Below, one piece after another: positions 6,058-14,095 of a DNA stretch of 52,138 nucleotides. The DNA is from an uncultured Lachnospiraceae bacterium (lineage in GTDB: Bacteria; Bacillota; Clostridia; Lachnospirales; Lachnospiraceae). Location: contig CANCYR010000003.1 of the NCBI GenBank assembly GCA_947382355.1, positions 1-52,138 of the forward strand, read 5' to 3'. Both the position numbers and the translations under genes were made by a program. How positions within the stretch are numbered: position 1 is the stretch's first letter; each line of letters begins with the position of its first letter. Under the pieces are notes generated by a model. That model was not told the DNA's origin and ran no database searches. It was given only the letters and a program-made list of their open reading frames with translations.

Positions 6058-6579
6058 TTGCAACTTAAAACAGAAAGATTAATTCTACGTGAAATGAATG
6101 ATACAGATTATGCTTCCTTATATGCAGTACTTGCAGACAGCCACATCATGCAGCATTATCCTTATACGTTTCATGAGAAACAAGTACGTGGGTGGATAAC
6201 GAGAAACAAAGAACGATACAGAATATTGGGATTCGGACTATGGGCAGTCTGCCTGAAAGAAACCGGGGAGATGATTGGTGATTGTGGGCTAACTATGCAG
6301 ATGATTGGAAATTCAGTCAAACCTGAAATAGGCTATCATATCCGGAAAGACCATCAACGAAAAGGATATGCAAAAGAAGCTGCAATTGCTGTAAGAGACT
6401 GGACTTTTAACAACACTCCATTTAATGAGATTTATTCCTATATGAAATATACCAACGTACCATCAGCACAGACTGCCATATCATGGGGATGCCATCTGGT
6501 TGATGAATATAAAGACGAGGTTAATGAAATTACTAAGGTGTTTGTAATTTCAAGGGAGGAGTGGTTGAAAAATGAGTAA
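6058..6579 (+). CDS. GNAT acetyltransferase, RimJ/RimL-like (173 aa)
   Basis: TTG start at 6058 with AAGGAGAAG upstream; the N-terminus LKTERLILREMNDTDYASLY is the standard Acetyltransf_3 opening, and the acetyl-CoA loop is visible at IGYHIRKDHQRKGYAKEA (Q/R-x-x-G-x-A). FNNTPFNEIYSYMKYTNVPSAQTAISWGC is the following helix-strand. Members N-acetylate ribosomal proteins, small molecules or antibiotics; the substrate is unknown. It overlaps the next gene by eight bases, so the two form an operon. The 215 bases upstream (5843-6057) contain no gene and no clear promoter that I can see. Confidence 0.85.
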   Translation: MQLKTERLILREMNDTDYASLYAVLADSHIMQHYPYTFHEKQVRGWITRNKERYRILGFGLWAVCLKETGEMIGDCGLTMQMIGNSVKPEIGYHIRKDHQRKGYAKEAAIAVRDWTFNNTPFNEIYSYMKYTNVPSAQTAISWGCHLVDEYKDEVNEITKVFVISREEWLKNE

Positions 6580-6799
6580 ATATGAACCGTTATGGAATTG
6601 GATAAAAGAAAGATGGCAAAATGATGCAGATATTGGCGACAGCTTAAAGCTGACTTATGCTGATATAGAGAGAATTGCAGGTTTCCCCATAGACCATTCT
6701 TTTCTGACTTACAAGAAGGAACTTCTGGAGTATGGCTTTAAGGTGGGAAAGATTTCTATGAAGGAACAGTCTGTAACGTTTGAAAAGGCGGTGGAGTAA
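6572..6799 (+). CDS. DUF7662-like small protein (75 aa)
   Basis: Reads MSKYEPLWNWIKERW..., then LTYADIERIAGFPIDHSFLT and YKKELLEYGFKVGKISMKEQ. The motif IExIxGxxIDHSFLxYKKEL..YG is a small domain common in Firmicutes and annotated DUF7662; function unknown. Often a stand-alone protein next to acetyltransferases or regulators. Start ATG 6572 lies inside the GNAT gene with GGGAGGAG upstream, implying coupled translation. After it, 6800-7072 holds no convincing gene. Confidence 0.7.
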   Translation: MSKYEPLWNWIKERWQNDADIGDSLKLTYADIERIAGFPIDHSFLTYKKELLEYGFKVGKISMKEQSVTFEKAVE

Positions 6800-7072
6800 T
6801 GGATGCGATTCTGGATAAAAGAAAAAACAGTTGAGCAGGTTTTTCAAGTCTAAATCACAGATAAATTTTTCTGTTAATATTTAAGCCGGATAAGTCGGAT
6901 TTACCGTCAGCAGAGAACAGAGAAAGCTTCTGGCGGGATTATGGACAATTGAAAAAAAGGTCTGTTTCTTGAACTTGCCCGTAAAAAGTGCAAAAATACC
7001 TGTTATGCCTGCTGGTAATCTGCACATCTGAATGCTAAAATCATATTCAGATTTAAGACAGGAGGTAATGCC

Positions 7073-7531
7073 ATGAGTTTAGGAAACAATTTATTTCATG
7101 CCAGAAAGAAAAACGGAATGTCTCAGGAGACTGTTGCCGAAAAATTAGGCATAAGCAGACAGACTGTATCAAAATGGGAAACAGACGAAACGCTTCCCGA
7201 TATTAAACAGGCAAAAAGACTGGCTGTTTTATACGGATTGACTTTAGACGAATTGATTGAGTTTGATGCGGATGTAAAAGAGATACAGGAAGTTATCCAA
7301 CGGACAAATGAGGAACTGTCAGACAAAATAAACTGGACAAATGTCTGGGGAAAAAAATATCCTATCCTTTTACAGTATCAGACAGAAGTGGATATTCCAT
7401 TTTATGCAGAAAAGCTGGAAGCTCTGCTTCGTGATATGGAAAAGAAGTACGGATACAATGAATTAAATACATTCCTGGTGCTAAAGGACATTCTGGCAGC
7501 AGTATGGAAACAGCGAAAGGAAAACCCATAA
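7073..7531 (+). CDS. XRE-family regulator with C-terminal extension (152 aa)
   Basis: Residues 1-65 are a clear HTH_3 domain (ARKKNGMSQETVAEKLGISR, then QTVSKWETDETLPDIKQ and a tail LAVLYGLTLDELIEFD). The remaining 85 residues (EIQEVIQRTNEELSDKINWTNVWGKKYPIL...) are an alpha-helical region of unknown function, perhaps a dimerisation or ligand domain. Ribosome site ACAGGAGG lies six to eight bases before ATG. Single gene followed by a strong terminator, so monocistronic. Similar proteins act as stress or phase regulators in Lachnospiraceae; targets unknown. Confidence 0.8.
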   Translation: MSLGNNLFHARKKNGMSQETVAEKLGISRQTVSKWETDETLPDIKQAKRLAVLYGLTLDELIEFDADVKEIQEVIQRTNEELSDKINWTNVWGKKYPILLQYQTEVDIPFYAEKLEALLRDMEKKYGYNELNTFLVLKDILAAVWKQRKENP

Positions 7532-7533
7532 TT

Positions 7534-7555
7534 AGGAGCAGAACTGCTCCTTTTT
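7534..7555 (+). terminator. Terminator of the XRE gene
   Basis: Perfect 8-bp stem AGGAGCAG / CTGCTCCT with a two-base loop as drawn (effectively four), followed by TTTTT. Starts three bases after the stop codon. Confidence 0.8.
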
Positions 7556-7735
7556 GTATGTCCATTTTCAGGAAGCTATTATCTGCTTCTCGAAAGCATA
7601 AGAGACTTAAAGAAAAATTTACTTTTGCTTGCGTTTACATTCAGGGTTTTCATTATCGTTTTATGCATAAAGCGACACATAAATCGCAATACGTAAATCA
7701 CACAATCCTATTGCAAAGCCTCTGAAATAGTAGTA

Positions 7736-7768
7736 ATATAGTTATTGACTCAAAGTCAATAACTATAT
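7736..7768. promoter_or_regulatory. Perfect palindromic operator upstream of the tetR gene
   Basis: ATATAGTTATTGACT, CAA, AGTCAATAACTATAT: 15-bp arms without mismatch, 28 bases before the TTG start of the TetR gene. The inner TTGACT..AGTCAA is a typical TetR half-site arrangement. The left arm contains a -35-like TTGACT and the right arm overlaps TATATAA, so binding would block the operon promoter. Autorepression is inferred. Confidence 0.75.
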
Positions 7769-7796
7769 AAAAAAGAAAAGGGAGGAATCTGAAAAA

Positions 7797-8453
7797 TTGG
7801 CCAGACCAGTAAAAAAATCCCCGGAACAATGGAAAAAAGAAATCCTGACCGCAGCAAAAAGCCTGTTCATTTCAAAAGGATATGAGGAAACCTCTGTTTC
7901 TGACATTATGAACCTGGCGGGCGGGGCAAAAGGAATGTTTTACCGCTTTTTTCAAAGCAAAGAAGAAATCATGCACACCCTGGGCAATGAAATGTTTTTT
8001 GAAAACAATCCATTTGAAGCAATAAAAAAACGAAACGACTTAAACGGCTTCCAGAAAATCAAGTCATTGCTTCAACTGAATCAATCCGATACAGAGCGCA
8101 ACAATTTAAATATGCAGGCAGTTTCCATTTTAAAGGACCCTCACATTTTAGCGGCAGCAGTGGAAGAAAACAGGCGGCTTTTGACACCTTTATGGCGGGA
8201 ACTGCTGGAAGAGGGAAAGCAGGACGGCTCCATTAAAACGGAATATACAAAAGAGCTGTCGGAGCTTCTGCCCCTTATTAATTTCTGGCTTTTGCCTTCC
8301 GTATTTCCTGCAACAGAGGAAGAGCTGCACCATAAATACTGCTTTGTAATGGAAGTGCTGTCTCATATGGGACTGCCGCTTTATGATGATGAAACCATAT
8401 CCTTTACGGAAAAATTTATAACGGATATTTCAAAAGGAGGAAATAATCCATGA
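7797..8453 (+). CDS. TetR/AcrR-family repressor (218 aa)
   Basis: TTG start at 7797 after GGGAGGAATCTGAAAAA. Residues 10-60 are the TetR HTH (EILTAAKSLFISKGYEETSV, DIMNLAGGAKGMFYRFFQSKEE), the rest is a helical ligand-binding domain of about 150 residues. It overlaps the MFS gene by four bases (ATGA), a standard repressor-pump operon. It probably binds the palindrome at 7736-7768 and releases it on binding a toxic compound carried by the pump. The compound is not predictable. Confidence 0.88.
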   Translation: MARPVKKSPEQWKKEILTAAKSLFISKGYEETSVSDIMNLAGGAKGMFYRFFQSKEEIMHTLGNEMFFENNPFEAIKKRNDLNGFQKIKSLLQLNQSDTERNNLNMQAVSILKDPHILAAAVEENRRLLTPLWRELLEEGKQDGSIKTEYTKELSELLPLINFWLLPSVFPATEEELHHKYCFVMEVLSHMGLPLYDDETISFTEKFITDISKGGNNP

Positions 8454-9697
8454 CAGAAAAACTATTCACGAAAAATTTCTCACTTCTTATTTTGGGCCAG
8501 TTAACCTCTTTATTTGGAAACTTCATATTAAAGCTTGCGTTGTCCATGTATGTGCTGGAAGTTACGGGCTCTGCCGCTATATTTGCCGGAATATTGTCCG
8601 CTGCGGCAATTCCCACCATTATACTTTCCCCTCTGGGCGGAATCCTTGCTGACAGACTGGACAGGCGAAACATTATGGTGGCATTGGATACCCTGACGGG
8701 CATTTCTGTTTTCTGTGCCGCACTTCTTTTAGCGGAAAAAAATGCCCTTATAGTAATTGGCGTGCTGCTTGTGCTGCTTTCTGTTTTCGGTGCATTTGAA
8801 ACTCCTACGGTACAGGCATGCATTCCCACTATGCTGCAGGGAGACAATATCATGAAAGGTAATGCGGTTGTGAATCAGGTGGCTTCCCTGTCCTGTTTAA
8901 CGGCTCCAATGCTTGGCGGCATATTATATGCCGTATTTGGACTGAAGCCTGTCATGTATGCAAGCGTTGGCTGCTTTTTTATTACCGCATTATTTGAATG
9001 CTTTATAAAATTAAGTTATCAGCCTTCCATAAATAAGGGAAGTATGTTAGCTGTTGTAAAACAGGATTTCTTATCAAGTATGCAATACATTTCAAAAGAG
9101 CAGGCGAGCATCTTAAAAATGTTGCTTTTGACTGCATTTCTTCGCTTTTTTGTTATGGGAATCACCATAGTGGGCCTGCCCTATATTGTGCGCACCGTTC
9201 TTGGATTCAACGCAAAATATTATGGCAGTGCGGAAAGCGCATTAGCAGTTGCTACCATTTTAGGAAGTATTGCTGTCGGGCTTCTGACAGGGAAATTAAA
9301 AATACACCGATTATCCGTTCTGCTTGCATCTCTTGGTATTTTTATGATTCCTGCTGGAATTGCTTTTCTGTTTCCAGTCAATCCCGTTATCAAATACAGC
9401 ATCACCGTTATTTCATTTTGCGGTATACAGGCTGCAATCAGTATTTTTTCCATCTTTGCCGTTTCCCTTATACAACAAAGGACGCCAAATCATCTGCTTG
9501 GTAAAGTAATGGCTTATACACAGACGGTTACCTTGTGTGTTCAGCCGATAGGACAAATCGTGTATGGATTCCTGTTTGACAGATTCAGTGATGGAATTTA
9601 TCTTGTTTTTATTCCAACCGGCATTACTGTATGTATTGTTGGTATGTTCACTATGGGGCTTTTTAGAAATATGGAAAATGAGCCACAGGAAATGTAA
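8450..9697 (+). CDS. MFS efflux transporter (415 aa, about 12 TM)
   Basis: Reads FTKNFSLLILGQLTSLFGNF at the start (the usual MFS_3/Mef-like opening), with the signature loop GGILADRLDRRNIM between TM2 and TM3, and twelve hydrophobic segments. A second-half loop (QQRTPNHLLGKVMAYTQTV) resembles the matching loop of macrolide-efflux-like carriers. Overlapping the TetR gene by four bases, it is a drug or metabolite exporter in the cytoplasmic membrane. Its stop codon lies within the left arm of the long inverted repeat that follows, which could end transcription. Confidence 0.85.
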   Translation: MTEKLFTKNFSLLILGQLTSLFGNFILKLALSMYVLEVTGSAAIFAGILSAAAIPTIILSPLGGILADRLDRRNIMVALDTLTGISVFCAALLLAEKNALIVIGVLLVLLSVFGAFETPTVQACIPTMLQGDNIMKGNAVVNQVASLSCLTAPMLGGILYAVFGLKPVMYASVGCFFITALFECFIKLSYQPSINKGSMLAVVKQDFLSSMQYISKEQASILKMLLLTAFLRFFVMGITIVGLPYIVRTVLGFNAKYYGSAESALAVATILGSIAVGLLTGKLKIHRLSVLLASLGIFMIPAGIAFLFPVNPVIKYSITVISFCGIQAAISIFSIFAVSLIQQRTPNHLLGKVMAYTQTVTLCVQPIGQIVYGFLFDRFSDGIYLVFIPTGITVCIVGMFTMGLFRNMENEPQEM

Positions 9698-9917
9698 CAA
9701 TTCAACCCTCAACTTTCCCACACAGGAGCCGGAACCGGATGCAGGCAGAAAATGTTTCTACGTCGCCACGCTCCCGCTCTGATAAAAACGCAACAGTGCT
9801 AAGCTCGAAAGGACCTCGCTAAGCGCTGGCGTTTTTATAAGGGCTTCTATAGAAATCATTTTCTGCCTGCATCCGGTTCCGGCTCCTGTGTGGGAAAGTT
9901 GAGGGCTGAACTGTTAC
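9694..9917. repeat. 224-bp inverted-repeat element A (61-bp arms, structured loop)
   Basis: Arms 9694-9754 and 9857-9917 are complementary at 59 of 61 positions. The outer tip is GTAACARTTCARCCC. The loop is itself folded and, read on the minus strand, contains GCGTTTTT and CAGAGCGGGAGCGTG (9762-9802), shared with element B at 23661-23804 although the stems are unrelated. It starts at the MFS stop codon and may terminate that operon. No coding capacity. Could be a non-autonomous mobile element or an RNA/DNA hairpin element; not a known family to me. Confidence 0.8.
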
Positions 9918-9946
9918 CGGGAAATTTTGACAGGAAGCAGAGGCTA

Positions 9947-9977
9947 TTGACTTTTCCCTTAGGGCAAGGTTTATACT
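9947..9977 (+). promoter_or_regulatory. MerR-type promoter (19-bp spacer) with dyad CCTTAGGGCAAGG
   Basis: TTGACT (9947-9952), 19-base spacer, TATACT (9972-9977), with the imperfect palindrome CCCTTAGGGCAAGG in the spacer. The overlong spacer with a dyad is the hallmark of promoters that MerR proteins activate by DNA distortion. It lies 153 bases before the merR-like ATG, leaving a long leader (9978-10129) with a partial inverted repeat (CGAAACATC / GATGTTTCG) and no gene. Confidence 0.7.
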
Positions 9978-10129
9978 GATAACAGCTTACGAAACATCTG
10001 GATGCAGCGAAAGCATGTCCAGAAGCCTTGGTGATTTGTTTATATGGCAGGACAGAATTGCAGCGTCAGGATGTTTCGCAATTATGAGGAATATTTCAGA
10101 ACTATATTAATATGGAAAGGAGCACCTGA

Positions 10130-10975
10130 ATGCTCACAATCGGAGAATTTTCAAATATTTGCAAGGTATCTGCAAAGACGCTCAGATACTATGCGGAAAT
10201 AGGTTTAATACTGCCGGAAGAAATCAATCCGGAAAATGGTTACCGGTATTATTCAGTGAATCAACTGGAAAAAATGCTCTTAATCAATCGCCTGAAAACA
10301 TATCAGTTTTCTCTGGAAGAAATAAAAACTCTTTTGAAATCGGAAGAGCTTTTGGAAGAAAGACTTTTTGCTGCATTTCAAAAGAAGAAAAAAGAGCTTT
10401 CTGCACAGGCACAGAAATTAAACAATACTTTAGAGCAGATAGAAGGTGATATGTCAAATCTCAGACTTGGCAGGTCTATTATGTCGTATCTGGATAATAT
10501 CGATGTACAGCTTGTGGAGGTGCCCCTGATGTATCTGCTTTCCATTCGGAAGATGGTTTTGGAGCAGGAATTTGCTGAAGAATATGGCATTTGTTTTGGC
10601 AGGTTGTTTAGGAAAATGGAAGAAAAAAAGCTGACAGCGGCGGCTCCCCCAATGGTGCTGTTTCATAGCAGTGAGTACAGCCCCTTTGGACTGGACACCG
10701 AATTTGCCATTCCCGTAAAGGAGTATGCCACAGGTACCAGGGATTTTTGTCCCGGGCTCTGTCTGAAAACAGTTGTCCGGGGCTCTTATTCCCAGCTTCC
10801 TTCGGTTTATGCCAAACAGATGGAATGGGCTCAAAGGGAAGGCTATGAGAACAGCGACGCCCTGTATGAAGTTTATGTAACGGATCCATCTGAGGGATTA
10901 CAGGAAAAGGATTTTGTTACGGAGGTTTATTGTCCTGTTAAAAAGAGTTCTTTGAGGAGCCGGGATAGAAAATAA
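10130..10975 (+). CDS. MerR-family regulator with GyrI-like effector domain (281 aa)
   Basis: N-terminus LTIGEFSNICKVSAKTLRYY, then GLILPEEINPENGYRYYSV, is the MerR HTH-wing; a coiled coil (about 75-110) follows; residues 120-275 look like the GyrI/BmrR-type effector-binding domain (VQLVEVPLMYLLSIRKMV ..., then YEVYVTDPSEG). BmrR-like proteins bind lipophilic cations and switch on efflux genes. No pump follows directly; the nearest pump is the upstream MFS gene, under separate TetR control. Likely autoregulated from the 19-bp-spacer promoter. Ribosome site AAAGGAG. Confidence 0.85.
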   Translation: MLTIGEFSNICKVSAKTLRYYAEIGLILPEEINPENGYRYYSVNQLEKMLLINRLKTYQFSLEEIKTLLKSEELLEERLFAAFQKKKKELSAQAQKLNNTLEQIEGDMSNLRLGRSIMSYLDNIDVQLVEVPLMYLLSIRKMVLEQEFAEEYGICFGRLFRKMEEKKLTAAAPPMVLFHSSEYSPFGLDTEFAIPVKEYATGTRDFCPGLCLKTVVRGSYSQLPSVYAKQMEWAQREGYENSDALYEVYVTDPSEGLQEKDFVTEVYCPVKKSSLRSRDRK

Positions 10976-11047
10976 ATGAGAAAAATGCTGGGGCGGATTG
11001 CCGTAATAAATTTTAAAAGTACAGAAATCACATAATGGGAGAAAAGC

Positions 11048-12018
11048 ATGAATCAGAAAAAACTGGAACAACTGGAAAAGAAAATTAGCAGCGGCTATGG
11101 AAATATCACGGGCATGGTCGTATTAAAAGACGGCATGGTATCCTATGAAAAGTATTTTAAGGGCTGCACGGAAAACAGCCATGTGCACGTTTATTCCGTG
11201 ACAAAAAGCATTATTTCGGCATTGATTGGAATTGCACTGGACAAAGGTCATATAAAAAGCATTGAACAAAGAGTGCTGGATTTTTTTCCGGAGTATCAAG
11301 TGAAAAAGGGAGAGCATACCATACAGAACATCACCATTCAGGATATACTGACCATGACTGCCCCTTATAAGTACCGGCTCTTTCCGCCCTATATAAAATA
11401 CTTTACAAGCAGTGACTATGTGAAATTTTCCCTTGATTTATTAGGCGGAAGGGGGAAAATAGGAGCTTTCCGGTATACCCCATTGATTGGTCCCGATATT
11501 TTATCAGGGATTTTAGTAAAAGCAACAGGGCAGCCGGTTTTTGATTTTGCAGATGAATATTTATTTTCTCCATTGGATATTGTTGTGGGGGGAGCCTGAT
11601 GTTTGAAAATAAGGAAGAACAGATGGCATTTAACAAATCCACCCATATAAACGGATGGGCAGCAGACCCTATGGGAATCAATACGGCAGGGTGGGGGCTT
11701 ACCCTTACCCCTATGGACATGGCAAAGATTGGAAGGCTGTATTTGGATGGGGGGATTTTGGAGAACAGACAAATTGTATCGCAAAAGTGGATAGAAGAGA
11801 GTACAATTGAGCACAGCCGATGGAAAAAGCCAAATCTGCCATACGGGTATTTATGGTGGGTAAATGAGGATGGCTATGCGGCTATGGGAGATGGGGGAAA
11901 TGTGATTTATGTCAATACAAAGAAAAGGCTGGTGGTTTCTGTTGCCGCTCTTTTTGTGAAAAGGGCAGGAAACGGGATGAAGCTGATTAAGGATTATATT
12001 GAGCCCGTTTTTGAGTAA
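11048..12018 (+). pseudogene. Class C beta-lactamase-like serine hydrolase, frameshifted
   Basis: First part (11048-11599): MVVLKDGMVSYEKYF, VHVYSVTKSIISAL with the S-x-x-K nucleophile motif, then the middle domain to LFSPLDIVVGGA. Second part (11599-12018): FENKEEQMAFN, GINTAGWGLTLTPMDMAKIG, PYGYLWWVNEDGYAAMGDGG. Together they make one penicillin-binding-protein-like hydrolase of about 325 residues. The break is at a G6 run (11587-11592) that shifts the frame by one, ending in TGATG, so the second part could be reached by reinitiation or slippage. Either a recent pseudogene, a phase-variable gene or a sequencing error. There is no signal peptide, so it would be cytoplasmic, like many esterase-type relatives. 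Confidence 0.75.
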
Positions 12019-12300
12019 GAAGCTGTAAGAAAGCAGATGAATCAGCTTGTATACACAGGCTGCCGGCATTGGGAGGGCAATCCGGGGCGTAAAAAAACAA
12101 AGTTGCCGGAGAATATAAAATCAGAATTGAAAGAGTCTTATCAGCGGTATAAGAAATAAAAACAGGAATAAAAAAAGATTATCTCAAACTTGCAATTTTT
12201 AAGAACAGTTTGGGATAATTTTTTTTGTTTGTCTTTCTGCTTCAATAAACAAAGCAACTATATGCTGTATGAAAATAATTATTGCAAAAATATAGCCTAA
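12019..12300 (+). other. Gene-poor gap with one 40-codon frame
   Basis: The only frame worth mention is ATG 12037 to TAA 12159 (40 codons; GCRHWEGNPGRKKTKLPENI, ending ESYQRYKK), basic, no recognised family and no strong ribosome site. It may be a relic of a longer gene. The terminator at 12178-12227 follows. After it, 12228-12300 is plain A+T-rich DNA leading into the agr-type promoter motif. Confidence 0.3.
12178..12227 (+). terminator. Strong intrinsic terminator
   Basis: ATTATCTCAAACT (12178-12190) pairs with AGTTTGGGATAAT (12207-12219), followed by a run of eight T. It insulates the agr-type island from the serine hydrolase region. Confidence 0.85.
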
Positions 12301-12341
12301 TTTTGACATGAAACGGCATGATGAAAAAATCATGCTAGAAT
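12301..12341 (+). promoter_or_regulatory. Shared agr-type promoter motif, copy 1 (exported-protein operon)
   Basis: TTTTGACAT at 12301 is followed by the near-repeats GACATGAA and GGCATGAT ten bases apart, then TAGAAT (12336-12341) as -10. TTGACA starts exactly 33 bases before the -10, too far to be a -35. The same layout, base for base aligned, occurs upstream of agrD (18501-18539). It is probably a site for the LytTR regulator encoded at 16488. A 123-base leader follows, with the hairpin CATAGTG-ATGTT-CACTATG (12401-12419). Confidence 0.65.
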
Positions 12342-12464
12342 GCCAGTGGAAGGGAGAAAAAAGCAGGAACTTTGGAAATGAAAGTTTTTGCTGATTGCAA
12401 CATAGTGATGTTCACTATGCAGGTTATGTGTACATATATATTTTTTTGAAAGGAGAAATGTAAC

Positions 12465-12809
12465 ATGAAAAAAAGAATTTTAGCAATGACATGTTTATTA
12501 ACAATGCTTATGTGTGGCTCAACGTGTTTTGCAAAAGACATCAAGTTTGAAATCACAAAAAGTGCAGGAGTACAGCAGGTTGCTACAAACACAAAGGATT
12601 TATCAGGTTCTGTGTGGAAAATATCTAACCAGAATACAACTTATAGTAATTTTTCTGAGAATAAAGATGTAATTGGCTTCAGGGTCAAAAGAGCATCAGG
12701 CGCCTCAGCATCCGCTTATCATACATTTAGCAAGTTTGTATATCGGTATTCACTGCCTTATAGCAGTACTCCTGCTCAGGGAGAAACCTTAAAACTGAAT
12801 ACCCAATAG
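12465..12809 (+). CDS. Small exported protein of the agr-linked island (114 aa)
   Basis: Signal peptide: KKR, then ILAMTCLLTMLMCGSTCFA, cleavage near residue 23. The mature part of about 90 residues is polar, Ser/Thr/Asn/Tyr-rich, probably all-beta (SGSVWKISNQNTTYSNFS, VIGFRVKRASGASASAYHTF, ending QGETLKLNTQ). It resembles in style the DUF2712 small secreted proteins that sit beside ABC transporters and lipoproteins in other Firmicutes, but I cannot confirm that family. GAAAGGAGAAATGTAAC gives a good ribosome site. It heads the operon exporter/lipoprotein/ABC and has the agr-type promoter, so it is likely a quorum-controlled secreted product. Bacteriocin-like or surface role: unknown. Confidence 0.7.
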   Translation: MKKRILAMTCLLTMLMCGSTCFAKDIKFEITKSAGVQQVATNTKDLSGSVWKISNQNTTYSNFSENKDVIGFRVKRASGASASAYHTFSKFVYRYSLPYSSTPAQGETLKLNTQ

Positions 12810-12870
12810 GAATCGTGATACTTGCTAACGATTCTTGTAATCTGATAATTGGGATTACGAGGTGGAAAGA

Positions 12871-14082
12871 GTGAAAAAGATGAGAAAAGGCTATGTTATT
12901 TTTAGTGCATTATTGATGGTGCTTAGCAGCACTGCCTGCACTTCAAAAGAATCCATAAAAAACATGGAACAAAAAGTTATAGAGACAAATAATAATGAAA
13001 ATACTGCTGATAATGAGGATGGCACAATAAAGTCAATATTAGAAAATGTACCTTCACATATAGATAAAGTATTTGCCGATAATTATGTTGTGGATGCAGA
13101 TGTACATGTTCCGGTTATTTCTAATGCAGATATTTTATCAGCTGAATATATGCGTTTGGAGGAACAGGCATTGCTTGAAGCTTTTTATGCAGAAAAAGCA
13201 CCTGCTAAGGAAACCAACGATATAGGTATTATTTACTATAAAGATGGAACTTCCAGCCTGACTATAGCAGATGAATATACAATGTATAGAACAAACGATT
13301 ATGAAGCCATACGCTTTCCTATTGAAAATTTTGCGTCAGAATATGAACTTTTTTCTACCGGCAGAAAGTTTGGCGAGGTATATAAGCAGGAAGAATTGAG
13401 CTTTATGACAAAAGAAGAAGCAGTCAGAACAGCTCGTGACCTTTTAAAGCAATTGTCCATTGAAACAGCAGATGAAGTAGAAGCTTATGCCATTGATTTT
13501 GCAACGCTGCAGCAACAGCAGGATGAAAGAATCCAAAATGAAATTGCCATACAGGAGAAGATGGGAGTTTCCCCCATACAAGACCCCACAGATGGCTATC
13601 AGATAAAAGAAACATTTACTCAGGAAGATGAATTTTATATCATCTATTTTACCATACTGCAGGAGCAAATACCTGTTACCCGAAACTCCTACAATATATT
13701 GGATGGAGAGCGCACGCTTAGTGGTTCCACTGCAAGGGTATTAGTGTCCGCAAAAGGAGTCATTGCATTTGAGGAAAATGGTCTTTGCCGGAGTACCGGG
13801 ATTTCAGAAGTTCCTGCTGGAATTATTTCTGCAGAGCAGGCAATAGAAAATGCTTATGAAATGCAAAACAGCATTTTGTCTACAGATAAGGTGACGGTTC
13901 ACAAAATTGACTTTGAATATGTTCCGGTTGCTTATAATGGAAATTATAATGAGGTAAAGCTCACTCCTGCATGGAGCCTGACGGCAGATTATAACGGCGG
14001 CATTTCTGAAAAAGACGGGGAAGAAGTGATAATAACCCAAATAGTATATATAAATGCTGTCACTGGAGAAGAAATAAAGTGA
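12871..14082 (+). CDS. Lipoprotein with PepSY/YycI-like C-terminal region (403 aa)
   Basis: I start at GTG 12871, six bases after GAGGTG; an upstream GTG at 12862 has no site. The lipobox LSSTAC places Cys near residue 23, so it is membrane-anchored outside the cell. After an Asn/Glu-rich linker come two alternating alpha/beta regions; the last 90 residues (ISAEQAIENAYEMQNSILST, VPVAYNGNYNEVKLTPAWSL, ending YINAVTGEEIK) follow the PepSY/YycH-YycI pattern. It sits between the exported protein and the ABC permeases, suggesting a chaperone, immunity or sensor role for that transporter. Function inferred from context only. Confidence 0.7.
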   Translation: MKKMRKGYVIFSALLMVLSSTACTSKESIKNMEQKVIETNNNENTADNEDGTIKSILENVPSHIDKVFADNYVVDADVHVPVISNADILSAEYMRLEEQALLEAFYAEKAPAKETNDIGIIYYKDGTSSLTIADEYTMYRTNDYEAIRFPIENFASEYELFSTGRKFGEVYKQEELSFMTKEEAVRTARDLLKQLSIETADEVEAYAIDFATLQQQQDERIQNEIAIQEKMGVSPIQDPTDGYQIKETFTQEDEFYIIYFTILQEQIPVTRNSYNILDGERTLSGSTARVLVSAKGVIAFEENGLCRSTGISEVPAGIISAEQAIENAYEMQNSILSTDKVTVHKIDFEYVPVAYNGNYNEVKLTPAWSLTADYNGGISEKDGEEVIITQIVYINAVTGEEIK

Positions 14083-14095
14083 GGGACCGGTTTCA

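Noticed and set aside
11599-12018. Independent 139-residue serine hydrolase gene
   Set aside because: It lacks the S-x-x-K part and continues the upstream frame's fold; no ribosome site. Half of a frameshifted gene.
12303-12341. TTGACA ... TAGAAT as an ordinary sigma-A promoter
   Set aside because: The spacer is 27 bases, in both copies. It cannot be a normal promoter, hence read as an activator site.
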